DNA of 64,000 nt from Rehmannia glutinosa (Eukaryota > Streptophyta > Magnoliopsida > Lamiales > Orobanchaceae). Positions 43,049 through 56,404 of this stretch are shown here, one piece after another (position 1 is the first letter of the stretch; every line of letters starts with the position of its first letter). The DNA is taken from assembly GCA_016081115.2 (NCBI GenBank), contig JABTTQ020000156.1, forward strand, positions 268,910 through 332,909, read 5' to 3'. A model generated the notes under the pieces. The model was not told the origin of the DNA. It did no database searches and saw nothing but the letters and a program-made list of their open reading frames with translations. The position numbers and the translations under genes are program-made.

Positions 43049-46000
43049 ATGGCAATGACTCATGATTTTGTCAAACTAGGAAAGCAAATCCACATCGGGT
43101 CTACTGTGGATTTCAAGGGTATGGTCAAACAGTGGTCCGATGACGCCCTCGTAAAGAAGATCGCTGAAAAACTCGAAATGTCTGGGCTAAAACCATTATT
43201 GACGATGAAGTTTCCGATGACCTATGTGGAGGAGGTTGCACAGTTCTACGTGAACGCTGAGATTCACGATGAGGGGATCAAATCCTCTGTTCACGGGAAG
43301 GAGTTCATCATCTCTGCCAAGGATTTGGTGAACAACACCGCTCACTACCGGAAGGAGCATCGTAAATCAACGGTTGATGTAAACCTGGTCAGCGCTTGGA
43401 AGGAAGTAGCCAAGCCCGACTATCCGATAAAATAGTTTACACAAACAAACAAGAGGCTCAAGGAGGATTATCACAAGTCAGTTGGACATAGTTTCCAAAT
43501 TCATAGACATCAAATTTGGCGACTTTGACCAATCAAAAGCAAAGTTGATCGTAATGGCCGCGATCATTGAAGAAAGGAAAATAAAATGGCTGAGTTTGTC
43601 ATGCAGACTATGCCGTAATGTAGGGAACAAATCCTTCAAGGAAGATGGCACATTTGGAGGATCCTCAGGATATGGCCGGTGATTAGCCGGGTGATGGAGG
43701 TGAAAGGAGTCCCTCTTAGACATGGAAAGGCGTTCCATGTAAACAAGAGGTTGTTCGAGATCAAACCTCTCGGCGCACGTAAGAGAGCCTATGCCAAGAG
43801 AGCCGACACGAGTGAGGGGGAATCACCGACCAAGATACGATTGTTTCCTCTCCACCAAAGAAGAAAGTCGCCCATGCGTTTTGCTTAAGAAGATTGTTGC
43901 TCCCGCAGAAAGAAAGTCAAACCCGCTCCCGCCCCGCAGCAGAGTCACCTACCCCCGCAGTTGTGTCTCCCCGCCTCAAAGAAGATGGTCGAGAAGGACT
44001 CTCAACTACCTTCTCGGATCGTCAAAAAGAGGAGATCTCGATAAGCCAAGACGGCCAGCTCTCGAAGAAGACACCAAGACGCCCCCGCCCAAGACTCAAG
44101 AAACTCTCTCTCGAACCAAGTCCCTCCGGGGTACGAACTAAGAGACGACGAAGAATCATCAAGCGATCCGAGCTTGAGAAACCGGCTGAGTCACCACTCA
44201 CCGAACAAATACTTAAATCGGCAAAAGAGAGTCCCCAGATGTAATTGATGAAACAGACTAAGTCTGTCAAGGCGATCGTCAGAGGCAAATCAAGACACAT
44301 TTGTAGTCCGGTGAGACCGAGACACAAGAAGAAGTTTCGATAAAGCCGATAGTGATGTGATGATCTTATCCCCACTTTACCCGGATATCCAAAATCGCCT
44401 GCGAGAGTGGAGGAAATGGAAATTGAGTCGATCCAGGAACAGTTCCAACGGCCCGAGTTTATAGAAGAAGAAGAGGAACTCGTTGAACTTCCTCGGTGAC
44501 CTCGTGATCCTCAAAGATCGATGAAGACAATCGCACGGATATCCTGCAGATCTACAAGGATAAGGAGAAGGAGCGCGCGTAAGAAAGCCGCGTAAGCAAG
44601 AGAGAAGGCCAAAGATCTCGCCCTCTCACCGGAACCACGAACATATGCATTCTCACTTCGATATTCTATCATAAAGTGATGAGGATCTGACCTCTTTGCC
44701 GCCACATAAGAGTTGCAAATGCAAAGTGAGCAATGCATGAATCCGAATTCTTCATGAGAAGAGCATGATGGAGGGACCAGGAGAGTCCTCCAAAACACAC
44801 TGAAATTGATCCAATGGGAGTGGTTCAGCAAATCGCCACCGTTGTTCCGCCACCACTTCCCCACTCACTCGAAAGAAGGAATTAAGGAACTGGCGATGGC
44901 GGGTTAGTGGGGACCCAGTTGAGCCAACCCCTAATGAAGGTGTCTTACCACCGCCCCAATGGTGAACACTCGCAGAGAAGCAGTAGGGAGTTTGGAGACG
45001 AGTGACCCCATTCCAAGTCACTCACCGGGTGAGTGACCGAGGGGGAAACTCCTCCACCGCAGCAGAAGGTCGGAGAATGTCAGTAGATGACTCCACAACG
45101 AATCTAGGAGGTGAAGTGGAGAAAGTACAAATGCAAAACGAACAAAGCAAGTTGCCATCAACGAAGCTCGGATAGTTGAAACTGTCTCGGTGAGGTGCCA
45201 ACTACTCAAGGCTAATGACGCCGCCGATGCAATCGAGGCACGAAGGAATGTACTACGGGAGTTAACACTGGCGATGAAAGTGCAATCCATGGGGTTGAGA
45301 CTCCAATGGATGCCACCACAGAAAGACCCTAAGACATGTGACATGTCGAAAGGGAGGTCCAAGGCCTCACTGCAGCTTGAGATGTAGGAGGTAATGAAGG
45401 CCCACGGGAGGTTGAGACTTCCTGGGGTAAAGAAGTCAAGTAGAAAACATCCCTCCCGCTATCATTGATCCATCTCGAAAAGGAGATAAGCGCTTCATGA
45501 TTCCCAGGATAATCCCGATATAACCTTTATGGGATCAAGGCGACGAAGAAGTTGAGTCATCCCCGTGATGATCCAAAAGACTCACCGAGGATGTTCCCAA
45601 AGACGAGCAAGTCTCGATCTCAAGACTACTCGTCAAACTTTCAATTTTGATGATGAGCCACCAATGGAAATCTCATCATCATCCGATGACGCTTCGATTA
45701 GGCCGAGGACCAGTCCACTCAATTGGAGAAACCGGTGAGACCAACGGCCGTTGAGACAACCGAGGCTCGGCAAAGTCGGGTCCACTTCACTAAAGACCCT
45801 AGTCAAACAGAGTCCACCGCACAGGCTCCTCAAGCCGCAGCAGTTCGACTCCAAAAGGAACTTCACGTGCACCTCTCATCATTGAACAAATCCCGATTGG
45901 CCGTGATGATTCCTTTGTAGAATCATTTCCTTTCTCCTTGGAGGTACCCGACCTCCATGAAGAGTCGAGAACAAGCTCGCGACGCTTCCACGCACAGCTC

Positions 46001-47494
46001 CCTGTCATTTCGCAAAGGTACCATCATTCCAATCGACTATGACTTTGACGTTGCATGGCCATCAATCGCACCGGAAGAAACAAATTGAAGTTCGGGAGGT
46101 GTTCAAAGCATTATTTGCTGAAATTGAACGGATGGAGAGGCACCAGGCCTCTAAGGACATGCGATCGACAACAGAGATGCCAACCTTATCGCCGACTTGA
46201 GAGGCATAACAATCAGATCGGAATGGTGGCAACAAAGAAGAAACAATGCGTGTGGAACAAGTTAGATACTTCAGGACATTGTTCAACAAGTCGGGTATGG
46301 AGAGTCGAGAATGCCGATGCAAAAACGAAATTGAGAGAACACATTGAGCACATGCATGAAGCTCACACTGCGTGAGCAAAATAAGAGTGATCTCCAGCGT
46401 CTGGAAGAAAATATGGATAGAAAATTCAGCCTTCTCAAGGCTGAAATGAAGCTAATTTCAGTAGAGACCAACGCTGCTCGCTCTGAATTTCGTGCCGCAT
46501 ACTCCGCAGCAGACTCGAGACAGAACTCGACTATCAGCAGGCTCGACTTCCTGATTGCCAGTATGTTTCCAGGTGTTCCTCTCTCCTTTGATGATGCCAA
46601 AAAGAGGGAAGAGGAATACTTTAAGGCGCTAAAGAGATCTGAAGCTGAAAAGGAGGAAGCAGCTATAAAGGGAAAGACAGCTGAAGAAGCGTCAAAACAA
46701 AAGAAAGGAAAGTCCATTGAGGGGGAAGGATCGAAAGACGTGACCTTGATGATTGCACAAACCCCCCAACAAAGTCTTGTCACGGTGACATTATCAAAGC
46801 AAACTCCCAATGACTCGCCACTCCAATACTCGCTATATCTATGGCGAAAAGAGAAAGACAATTGAAGTAGGGATGGAGGAAGTGGAAGGAAGAATGGATG
46901 CCCGAGTTATGAACATCTTGAAACAACATGGAGGCATTCCAAAGAGACAGAGACACTTATGCCATCTCGATGTCGGGATCGAGCCACGATCAGTTGATGA
47001 ATTTAAAACGCCGCATCGAAGGATACTTTGCAAATATGTCTATGGCAAGCTTGGGACTTATCTCGGGAAAAGGGTCTCACGTTATGTGAAGAAGCCGACA
47101 GCAAATGACACCCGGATCACTCACCGAAAGAAGAAGACCCCAAGACAATACACGCCGCAGGTAGAGGAAGAAGCAAAGTGGTGGAGGAAGAGGTTTCACC
47201 CAGACCTCCGCCAAAAAACATTGAGCACGTAGATCCGGTAAGAAAGGAGGGATCTCTTGGGCCGGGTCTTGACCAAGTAGCAAATTTGCAAGTGGCTAAA
47301 AGTAATGTTGAGTATGCGAAAGAATAGAAGAAGAAAACAAGAGACAAACTCAGCTATGGGAGGAAAGACAAGAGAGATTAAGAAGAGATGAAGCTCGCCG
47401 GGAAGGCATATGAAAAGAAGAAGAAGGCGGCCGACGATGAGAAAAAGAGAAGAAGAGCAGAAGATCTTGAACAAGATGAAAGAAGGAGACAATA
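43049..47494 (+). pseudogene. Element G2 ORF3, about 1,480 codons, frame broken
   Basis: ATG at 43049 (MAMTHDFVKLGKQIHIGS). N-terminal domain 43049-43760: VDFKGMVKQ, KKIAEKLEMSGLK, TYVEEVAQFYVNAEIHDEG, HGKEFIISAKDLV, SAWKEVAKPDYP, GYG-VISRVMEVKGVPLRHG, FHVNKRLFE. The basic/low-complexity middle has KRRRRIIKRSELEKP (about 44145-44180) and LYPDIQNRLREWRKWK (about 44374-44425). The C-terminal third has a coiled coil (46344-46700: REQNKSDLQRLEENMDRKFS, KKREEEYFKALKRSEAEKEE) and a charged tail ending TAA 47492-47494. No signal peptide or membrane segment seen. Function unknown; distant resemblance to the plant transposon-associated protein domain is a guess. Confidence 0.72.
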
Positions 47495-47710
47495 AGGAGA
47501 TGAAGTGTTGTCCACCCTTCATGTATTTTACTATGTAAATACACACTATGTAAGTCTTCGCAATAAAGCTATAAATTCTTTATTTTTTCTTGTATAGACA
47601 AATGTTTGCTCGATACACCTTGTAATTGATTGTGTAAAAGAACAAGAATGTTATGATCAATAAAAGGATTGATTCTACGCATACATTCTATGTGAATACA
47701 CTATCGTATG

Positions 47711-49271
47711 TGTAGGTTCCAAGGGGTGTAAGTGTAAGGTTTAGAAGGGGGTTGAATAAACCTTACCAAATTTTCGATTTAGTCCTTTTAAAATATTCGT
47801 AGTTGATACTACATTTGTGTCCTTGATGGACAATCAATTTGGTCACTCAAGAGAGTTAATCTCTCAATGACTCAATCGAGCCGTTGATGGAATAACTCGT
47901 TGTTGGCTCTAAATTAACTCGATCGTGGTTTTGATTTAGCGGAAGACTTAACACCCTTAAGTTTGATTAAGCGGGAGTTTAGTGCTTGGTTTAGTACTTG
48001 TATTATCCAATGGATAGCAAATTTATCAAAGATATATATAAGCGATTAAAAATGCAGAATTAAAATCTTTGAAATGTAAATGACACAAAGTGAAATTTTT
48101 ATAGAGGTTCAAGATGGGGTAATTCTTCTACTCCTCTCTTCTCCAACTCCCGGAGGAATCCACTAGGTAATGATCGTTTACAAAGTGGTACAGTCCAGAT
48201 ACAAGTCTTGATCACACGGTGACTTGATCCTTTGAGACTCGTCCTGAGACGCCTTGATCACTCAATTGGCTTCTCACGACTCGGCCTTCTTCACAGGCGC
48301 CTTGCTTTGCTACTACTGACTCACTTGCTCAAGCTCTTTGGATTTGATCACGAAGCCCTCCAAAAGCTTAAGACTTGGTTCGACCTTGAACCTTCCTACA
48401 ATCCTTCGTGGAATGTAGACCCCCTTTTTTTTTTAAAGGTTTCCTCTTCAACTGATTGAAGTTCTCTTTCCTTCACAGTGAGTGTTGGATTGATGTACTT
48501 CGTGAATGTAGCTTGAGGATTAATCTTGAATGATTTGAGAGTATTTTGGTTATAGTTTAAATGATTTCTTGAATGTTCGTAGTTCAGGTCTTCTTCTCTC
48601 AGAGTCATTCCTCAGCCTTTTATAGTGATCTTTCAAAAATTTGCCCGTTGAAGAGATAGGCTTATTTTTGAAAGTCACTTGCAGTCGTTGGCTTGTTGCA
48701 GTCCTTGGAATTGCCATTTCCTCGTATGAATTGTTCTTTCACCTTTTCAGAGTTCTGACACGGTGTTGTGCTTCCCATTGGTTCATTCCATTTGCACGCT
48801 TCCTCGGGACCGAGCACTCCAAGAAAGGTGGTATGGAGATATTACTTGTTTAAGTAATTCTATTGATTTCCGTGCAACGGATCTTTACGATTATCTCGAC
48901 TTGACATTTGCATTTCTTTGCTTTCCCAGGTGACTTAGAGTCGCCTTCCAATCATGGATGACTCTTGTGTCACTTCAACTTGAGACTTGGCTTTTCTCGA
49001 GTTGACTTGACCGATACTCCACTTGGTCGCATCTCACCGCTTCTTTAGTAGAGTTCCCGTCTACTCTTTCTTTGCCATACTCATTGTCTCTCACAGAGTC
49101 TTCCTTCCGCCTTCGAGCTTGTCTTTTTGCATGTTAGGGCATAGTCGACTTAACTCAGCTTGGCCAGCTCTAATTGTTACAATGCATTATACAATAAAAA
49201 TTGGGGTGCCAACTTTCTATTCTAAGTTTTACATGGCATTCATCAAAATCTAAACAATAAAATTCCTAACA
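47711..49271 (-). repeat. Element C 3' LTR (1561 bp)
   Basis: TG...CA bounded, next to a polypurine tract at 49272. TATA box 48616-48625 on the minus strand. Very similar to 60219-61774. Confidence 0.94.
48616..48625 (-). promoter_or_regulatory. TATA box of C 3' LTR
   Basis: Minus-strand CTATAAAAGG. Confidence 0.62.
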
Positions 49272-49285
49272 ATTTCCCCCTTTTT
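49272..49285 (-). promoter_or_regulatory. Element C polypurine tract
   Basis: Minus strand AAAAAGGGGGAAAT directly before the 3' LTR, preceded by GGCATCATC as in D and G2. Confidence 0.9.
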
Positions 49286-49548
49286 GATGATGCCAAAACT
49301 TAAACAATTCAAAGATGCAAACAACAAAGATACATACAGATAGTGTATTGACATAGAATGTATGCGCAGAATCAATCTTTTTATTGATCATATCATTCTT
49401 GTACTTTTTACACAACTGTTTACAAGGTGTATCAGAGTTCATATTTGCCTACACAAAAAAAAAATAAAGAATTTATAGCTTTATTACAGAAGACTTACAT
49501 TGTATGTATTTACATCATAAAATACACGAAGGAGTGGACAGCAACACT

Positions 49549-52500
49549 TCATCTCCTTCGTTGTCTCCTTCTTTCATCTTGTTCGGCGTCTTCTTTCTTC
49601 TTCTCTTTTTTCCTCGTCACCGCTTCTTTTTCTTTTCATATGCCTTTCTCGGCGCCTTCATCTCTTCTTAATCTTTCCCTGTCTTTCCTCCCACAAACTG
49701 AGTTTGTCTCTTGTTTTCTTCTTCTAATCTTTTTGCATACTCGGCACATACTTTTAGCCACTCGCAAATTTGCCACTTGGTCAAGTCCCATTTGAAGAGA
49801 TCCCTCCTTTCTTTCCCCGGATCTACATACTCAATATTCTTGGGCAGAGGCCCAGTCCAAGCTTCTTCCTCCGCCACGCTGTTTCTTCCTCTCGCTCTCG
49901 GGGTGTGTCAGATCGGGTCTTCTTTCTTTCGGTGAGTGACAGTGAGTGACCAGCAGAGCGATCGCGCTTAGTCTCGCCGTACTGTCGCCTTCTTCACATA
50001 GCATGAGACCCTTTTCCCAAGATAAGTCCCAAGCTTGAGCCATAGACATATTTGCAAAGTATCCTTGATTCGAGCGTTTTAAATTCGTCAACCGATCGTG
50101 GCTCGTCCGACATCCGAAATGGCATAAGTGTTTCTATCTTGGAATGCCTCCATGTTCTTTCAAGATGTTCATAACCCCGGCATCCATTCTTCCTTCCACT
50201 TCCTTCATCCCCGCTTCAATTGTTTTTCTCTTCTCACCATAGATACAAACAGAGTGTTGGAGTGGCGAGTCACGGGAGTTTGTCGCCGATAATGTCACCG
50301 TGATGTGAGACCGTTGAGGGGTTTGTGCAATCATCAAGGTCATATCTTTTGATCCTTCCCCCTCAAAGATTTTCCTTTTCTTCTTTTTTAACACTTCCTC
50401 ACCTGATTTTCCTTCGCACCGCTCCTTCCTTTTCAACTTCATATCCCCTTGCGCTTTAGGTATTCCTCTTCCCCTTTTTGGCATCATCAAAAGAGAGTGG
50501 AACGCCCGGAAATAGACTTGCAAGCGTGAAGTCGAGTCTGGCGATGGTAGAGTTCTTCTTGAGTCACTGCAGCAGTATGCAAGACGAATTCGGATCGAGT
50601 AGCGTTGGACTCTGCTGAAATCGCTTTCATCTCAGCCCATGAGAAGGCTGAATTTTGCATTCATGGTCTTTTCCAAACGCCGTAGATCACTTTTGTTTTG
50701 CTCACGCAGCAGCCTTAACCTCGGCAATGTGAGCTTCATGCATGTGCTCAATATGTTCTCTCGCGTTTTGCATCGCATTTTCACTCTCCATACCAACAGC
50801 CTTGTTGAACAATGTCCTCGAAGTATCTCACTTGTTCCACACGCATTGTCTCGTCGGCCGTTGCCACCATTCCCGATCCGGATCGTTATGCCTCTTAAGT
50901 CGAAGTGAGATTGGCATCTCTCGTTGTCCAACCGCATATCCAAAGAGGCCTCGATGCCTCTCCATCCGTTCAACCTCAAAGCAAATAGTGCCTTGAACAC
51001 TTCTCAAACTTCACCGATTTTCTTCAACATTGCGGTGATGGCCATGCGTCAAAATCAAAATCACTGGAACAATGGTGCCTCGAGTGAAAAACAGAGCTGG
51101 TCTGCGTGATAGCGTGCTTGTTCGCTTTTCGACTCTTCGTGGAGTTCCAGTATCTCGAGTGAAAAAGGAAAAGACTCTACGAAGGATTCATCACCGCCAA
51201 CTAGGATCTGCTCGATGATGAGTGGTGCGCGGGCGGTTCTTTTGGGAATCGATCCTCGCTGCAGCCTTGAGGAGCCTCGCGCAGTGGACTCTTGTTCACC
51301 TGGTCTTGTTGTGAAGTGGTCCCATTTGCTTTCGAGCCTCACTTGTCTCAACAGCTTCGTTGGTCTGGTGATTTTTCCATTTGAGTAGATCGGTCCTCGG
51401 CCTTATCAAGCATCATTGGACGATGATGAGATTTCCATTGGTGGCTCATCATCAAAGTTAAAGGTATGACGAGTAGTCTTGGTATCGACTTGCTCGTGCT
51501 TGGAACATCCGGTGAGTCTTTTGGATCTCACACGGGGATGACTCACCTTCTTCTTCTTCGCCTTCCGATCCCTTTAAAGGTTACATCAGATTTTCCCGGG
51601 AATCATAAAGTGCGCTTATCTCCTCGATGGGTCGATGATAGCAGGAGGGATGTTCTCTACTTCAGTTTTCTTTACCCGGGAAGTCTCAACCTCCCGTGGC
51701 CTTCATTACCTCCCAGTCTCCTCTACTGCAATGAGGCCTGGTCCTCCCTTTCAACAAGTGTTACCTGTCTTAGGGTCATTCGCGGTGGCATCCATTGAGT
51801 CTCAACCCCATGGATTGCACTTTCATCGCCCGCAGTGTTAACTCCAGGGCCGTTCCATCTCGTGCCTCGATCGCTTCAAAGCGTCGCATTATTAGCCTTC
51901 GAGTAGCTTGGCACTTCACCGAGACATCTCAATCGTCCGAGCTTCGTTGATGGCAACTTGTTGTTCTTCTTGTGTTTGTATTTTCTCTACTTCGCCTCCT
52001 TGATTCGTTGTGGAGTCATCCGCAGATCCTCCAACCTTGCTGCAGTGGAGGAGTTTCCCCTCACCGGGCGCACCACCGAGTGACTTGGAATGGGGTCACT
52101 CGTCTCCAAACTCCCGGCTATTGCGATTGAATGTTCAGCCGTTGGGGCAGGTGGTAAAACACCTTCAATAGGGGTTGGCTCGACTGGGGTCCCCACTATC
52201 CCGCTTTCATCGCCACGTCCCTTATTGCTTCTTCCGAGTGAGCTGGGAAGTGGTGGCAAAGAACAACAACATTGGCGATTTGTGAACCACTCCCATGGGA
52301 TCAATTTCCAGTGTGTTCGAGGACTCTCCTAGTCCCTCCATCGATCGTTGTTCGTGAAGGATTCTTGATTCGTGCAAAGTGCTTGCCGTGATTTGCAACT
52401 CTTCCGGGGCAAAGAAAGCATTTTCCGATCCTCATCATCGCCGAGAGACATCAAGGAGAGGATGTGTGTGTTCTGTGGTGCCGTAGATAGGACAGATGCT

Positions 52501-54079
52501 TGGCCTTTCTTACGTGCCTCGGCTTCCTCGCCTTGCTTTTCTCTTTCCCTTTCCTTGTAGATCTCGCAGGATGTCCATGCAGCTTGTCTCCATCCGGCCG
52601 GGAGTACAGTGGTCAGATCCCAAGGAAGCTCAACAGCTTCCTCTTCTTCTTCTATGAACTCAGCCGTTGGAACTGCTTCCTGGATGGACTCAACTTCCAT
52701 TTCTCCACTCACGCAGACGATTTTGGATGTCGGGTAAGGTGGAGATAGGATCATTACATCACTATCCGCTTTAGCAGCTTCTTTTTATGTTTCACCTGTG
52801 GACTACAGTGTGTTTCTCGGGTTGCCTCTGCTGACGCCTTCAGCAGACTTGGTTGTTTCATCAACTACATCGGGAGACTCTACTTCTCCAGCCATCTCCT
52901 AAGTATTTGCTCCACTGAGTGGTCGACTCACTGGTTTCTCAAGCTCGAGCGCTTGATAATTCGTCTCCGTCTCCTAGTTTGTACAGAGGGATTTGTTCGT
53001 AGACGGTGTCCTCTCGAGTCTTGGGCGGCCGGGGCCGATGGCCGGTGTCTTTTCTCGAGGAGCGGGGCCGTCGTGGCTTCTCGGTTCTCCTCTTTTTGAC
53101 GATCGGAGAAGGTATTTGTGAGTCCTTTCTCGACCGGCTGCCTGCAGGGGCAGGAGACACGGCCTGTGGGCAGTGACTCTCGCAGGGGCAGGAGCATGTT
53201 TAGTTTTCTTTCTTTGCAGGGCATCTTCTTTTCTTAGTACCGCAGGGGCGCCTTTCTTCTTGGGTGGGGAGGAAACAGATTGTATCTTCCGGGTCACCGA
53301 TTCCCCTCACTTGTGTCAGCTCTCTTGGCATAAGCTCTCTTCTGTGCGCCCGAGAGATTTGCTCTAAACATCCTCTTGTTAACATGGAATGCTTTCCCAT
53401 GTCTAAGAGGGACTCCTTTCACCTCCATTAGCCGGCCAATCACTAGGCCATATCCTAGGGATCCTCCAAATGAGCCATCTTCCTCGAAGGATTTGTTCCC
53501 CACGTTCGGGCAGAGTCTGCTGAGACAAACAAACTCAGCCCTTTATCTTCTTTCTGCGATGATTGCAGCCATTACAATCAGCTTTGCCTTTTGATTGGTC
53601 AAAAGCCGCCAAATTTGATGTCGATACATTTGGCAACTATGTCCAACAGCTTGTGATAATCCTCCTTCAGCAGTCTCTTGTTTGTTGTATACACTATTTT
53701 ATCAGCAAAGTCGGGCTTGGCTATTTCTTTCCAAGCCTCAGCCAGGTTTACATCAGCTTCATTAATCTCTGATGCTCCCTCTCGCCTGGTAGTGAGCAAT
53801 GTTCGCCAAATCCTTGGCAGAGATAGTCACCGCTTTCCGTGAAGATGACTTTATACCTTCATCGTGAATCTCAAAGCATTCACGAGAATTGTGCGACTTC
53901 CTCCACATATGTCATCGGGTATTCTAACGCCAGAAACTGTTGCACCGGACGCTTTCTAACTTTTCAGCAATTTTTCACTAGGTGTCGTCGGACCCCTGTT
54001 TCACCATTCCGTCGAAGTCCACCGTAGAGCCGGTGTGGATTTGCTTTCCTAACTTGGTAAAGTCATATGTTGGTGCCAT
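49549..54079 (-). pseudogene. Element C ORF3, about 1,500 codons, frame broken
   Basis: Start codon CAT 54077-54079; stop near 49549-49551. Collinear with ORF3 of G2. N-terminal domain at 53290-54079 (AEAWKEIAKPDFADK, EDYHKLLDIVAKCIDIKFGG, GYGLVIGRLMEVKGVPLRHG, FHVNKRMFRANLSGAQKRAY); basic RRRRIIKRSSLRNQ near 52930-52975; ILSPPYP then IQNRLREWR in the next frame near 52690-52750; ELPWDLTTVLPAGW near 52620. Coiled-coil/charged C-terminal part 50130-51000 (REQNKSDLRRLEKTMNAKFS, KTIEAGMKEVEGRMDAGVMN). No hydrophobic membrane segment seen in the coding direction. Function unknown. Confidence 0.72.
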
Positions 54080-54645
54080 TTTTCAGGATTGTATCGAAGA
54101 AAAACTCAGAAATTGTTTTGAAGATAGATAGGGTTTCGAGAGAACTTTGCCTTTGCTTTTGAGAGAAAGAAATGAACAGTTTTTAGAAGTGTGAGAGAGA
54201 AACAGACGAAAATGGTTTAAATATGGTTTATGAAAGGACGTGCGGGTGGTTTTTGAAATGTGATCGAAATCAACGGCTTGGATTTTGCACGCCTATTTAG
54301 CATTTAATGTCTCGTATTTAATGCGGCAGCATTTATATCCAATCATAAGCTTGGTGTGCAGCTTTATGTCTGTACACATCATCATTATGCTGACGTATTC
54401 CTTAAAACATTCCCGCTTAGTCAAAACGATCGTGTTTTTGTCACTTTGCTCATAAGTGACTCAACTTATCCCTTAGCCGATTTAACTCTTCTTCTCACAG
54501 CTTCTCTTAGTGACTCAACCTATCGGTGACTGGGTAGTCAATTTGTCTTTCCGATACATCTGGTGATTTACTTAGCTGATTTATGAGTTCAAACCCTTTT
54601 TCCCTTTTTGTGTTCCATTTCTTTTCTTTGATTTTTCCGAGTGTC
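54080..54645 (-). other. Element C pol-ORF3 spacer, no gene
   Basis: About 565 bases; on the minus strand CATATTTAAACC near 54215-54235 is a candidate core promoter and is nearly identical to the G2 spacer. Confidence 0.5.
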
Positions 54646-55170
54646 ACCACCAATTAACCCTAACTCATGTTTGAGTTCTTCAAATCTTGACTCACATAAT
54701 GGTTTTGTGAAGATGTCACCAATTGTTTATCGCTTGAGATATATTCCAAGATGATATCCTTCTTTTCAACGTGATCTCTTATGAAATGATATCCGACATC
54801 AATATGCTTTGTTCTTGAGTGCAACACAGATTTTGAGTAATGGCAATTGCACTTGTGTTATCACACATGATTGGAATTTCTTTTTCTTCAACTTCATAGT
54901 CTCTCATTGCCTCATCCATAGGACTTGGGCACAACAATGCGCCCGCAAGCCTATGTATTCTCCGCCTCACCAGAGGTGGCTATTGAATTTTTTCTTGCTA
55001 AACCAGAAATCACTGTTTCCTAAAGATTTGACATGTGCCGAAGTGCTCTTCCCGTCCACTGCATCCAAAGATAGTTAATCAATAGCCAATTAGCTTGAAT
55101 CCACCTTCCTTCGATACCATAGGCCTACTTCTTCGCTTCCTTTCAAGTATCTCAATATTCTCTTAGTCGT
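54646..55170 (-). pseudogene. Element C RNase H
   Basis: From high to low coordinates: RYLKG and GLWYPKEGG remnants near 55090-55170, a GNS-WFSKKNSIAT remnant near 54980-55010, scrambled AEAEY / LWMRQQ part (54900-54965), IMCDNTSAIAIT (54779-54970), then KPLCESRFEELKHELGLI near 54650-54710. The natural stop after GLIE is displaced by a change at 54645-54655. Confidence 0.82.
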
Positions 55171-56260
55171 CATATGGTCTCTTTTGGAGCAGATTGAAAT
55201 CTTGCACATACGCCTGACAAAGAAAGGTGATGTCCGGCCGCTTGCCGTGAGATAGAGCAATGATCCAATAAGTGCTCAGATCTTGTTTGATCTGGCTGTG
55301 CTTGCCATCCGCATCCATGTCCATTTTGATCGATGTGTTCATTGGTATTTTTATAGAAGACTTCTCCTCCATGCCGAACTTCTTCATTAAATCTCTGGTG
55401 TATTTTGTTTGACTTATGAAGGTTCCATCCTTCATTGTTTCACTTGGAGTCCAAGGAAGAATGTCACTCTCCCATCATGCTCATTTCAAATTTACTTTTA
55501 CATGAGGTTTGAAAACTTTTCACACAAACTCTTTGTTTGTGGATCCAAAAATGATGTCATCCACATATATTTGAACAAGCAAAGATACTCTTTTTGTCTT
55601 GAATTCTGAAAAGTGTTCTATCTACTTTTCCTTTTGTGAATCTATTTTTGGTTAGGAATTGTGACAAAGTGTCATACCATGCCTGGGTGCCTGTTTCAAT
55701 CCATATAGAGCTTTCTTGAGTTTGTATACCTTGTCTCCAAGAGTCTTTCGCTCAAATCCCGGGGTTGTTCAACATACACTTCTTCTTCCAATAAACCATT
55801 TAGGAATGCACTTTTACATCCATCGATATACAATGAAATCCTTGTGAATCGATAGGCAAGAAACATCCTTATAGCTTCCAATCTTGCTACAGGGGCAAAT
55901 GTTTCATCAAAATCTATCCCTTCTTCTTGGCAATATCCTTTGGCTACTAATCTTGCTTTGTTTCTTACCACATAACCTTCCTCGTTCATCTTATTTCTGA
56001 ACACCCATTTGGTGCCTATAACATTTTGATGTATGGGTCTTTGCACTAATTCCCACACTTTATTTCTTTCAAACTGATTCAGCTCCTCTTGCATAGCTTG
56101 AATCCAATGTGTGTCGTCCAAAGCTTGTGACACGTCTTTGGGTTCTATTTGTGAGATGAAGCATGTGAACATGGCTTCTTGTTGAGTTCTGGATCTTGTT
56201 TTGACACCTTCTTTTATATCTCCAATGACAAGTTCTGGTGGATGGTCTCTCACCATCTTA
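55163..56260 (-). pseudogene. Element C reverse transcriptase
   Basis: 55696-56256 is open: PPELVIGDIKEGVKTRSRTQ, TKWVFRNKMNEEG, ARLVAKGYCQEEGIDF, ETFAPVARLEAIRMFLAY, then DGCKSAFLNGLLEEE (the catalytic Asp codon of MDVKS lies at a lesion). The YVDD box is visible on the minus strand near 55555-55580 (ATATATGTGGATGAC) in another frame, followed at 55163-55435 by TKYTRDLMKKFGMEEKS and RPDITFL. Confidence 0.87.
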
Positions 56261-56404
56261 CATCAAAGTTGGAGTAAGTTAGCCGGATTGATCGACTTGC
56301 ACCGTGTTGTTGTGGTCACTCTCTCGTAATCACTTAATCGCAAATTTTCCACTGTTTTCGAGATTCAGCTATCTCATCTTCTTCTCGAATTGATAATTCC
56401 GCCT

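Noticed and set aside
46283..46861. Minus-strand 192-codon open frame with Ser/Phe-rich composition
   Set aside because: Exact antisense of the ORF3 coiled coil of G2, which has the conserved family sequence in the plus direction.
47077..47546. Minus-strand frames rich in Leu/Phe at the ORF3 end, possible transmembrane segments
   Set aside because: Antisense of the charged ORF3 tail. The matching plus-strand frame in C (49427-49795) is also antisense, so it is no evidence for an env protein.
47495..47710. Search for a host gene between ORF3 of G2 and element C
   Set aside because: The 216 bases match the region between ORF3 and the polypurine tract of C read in the opposite direction, so it is retroelement 3' sequence.
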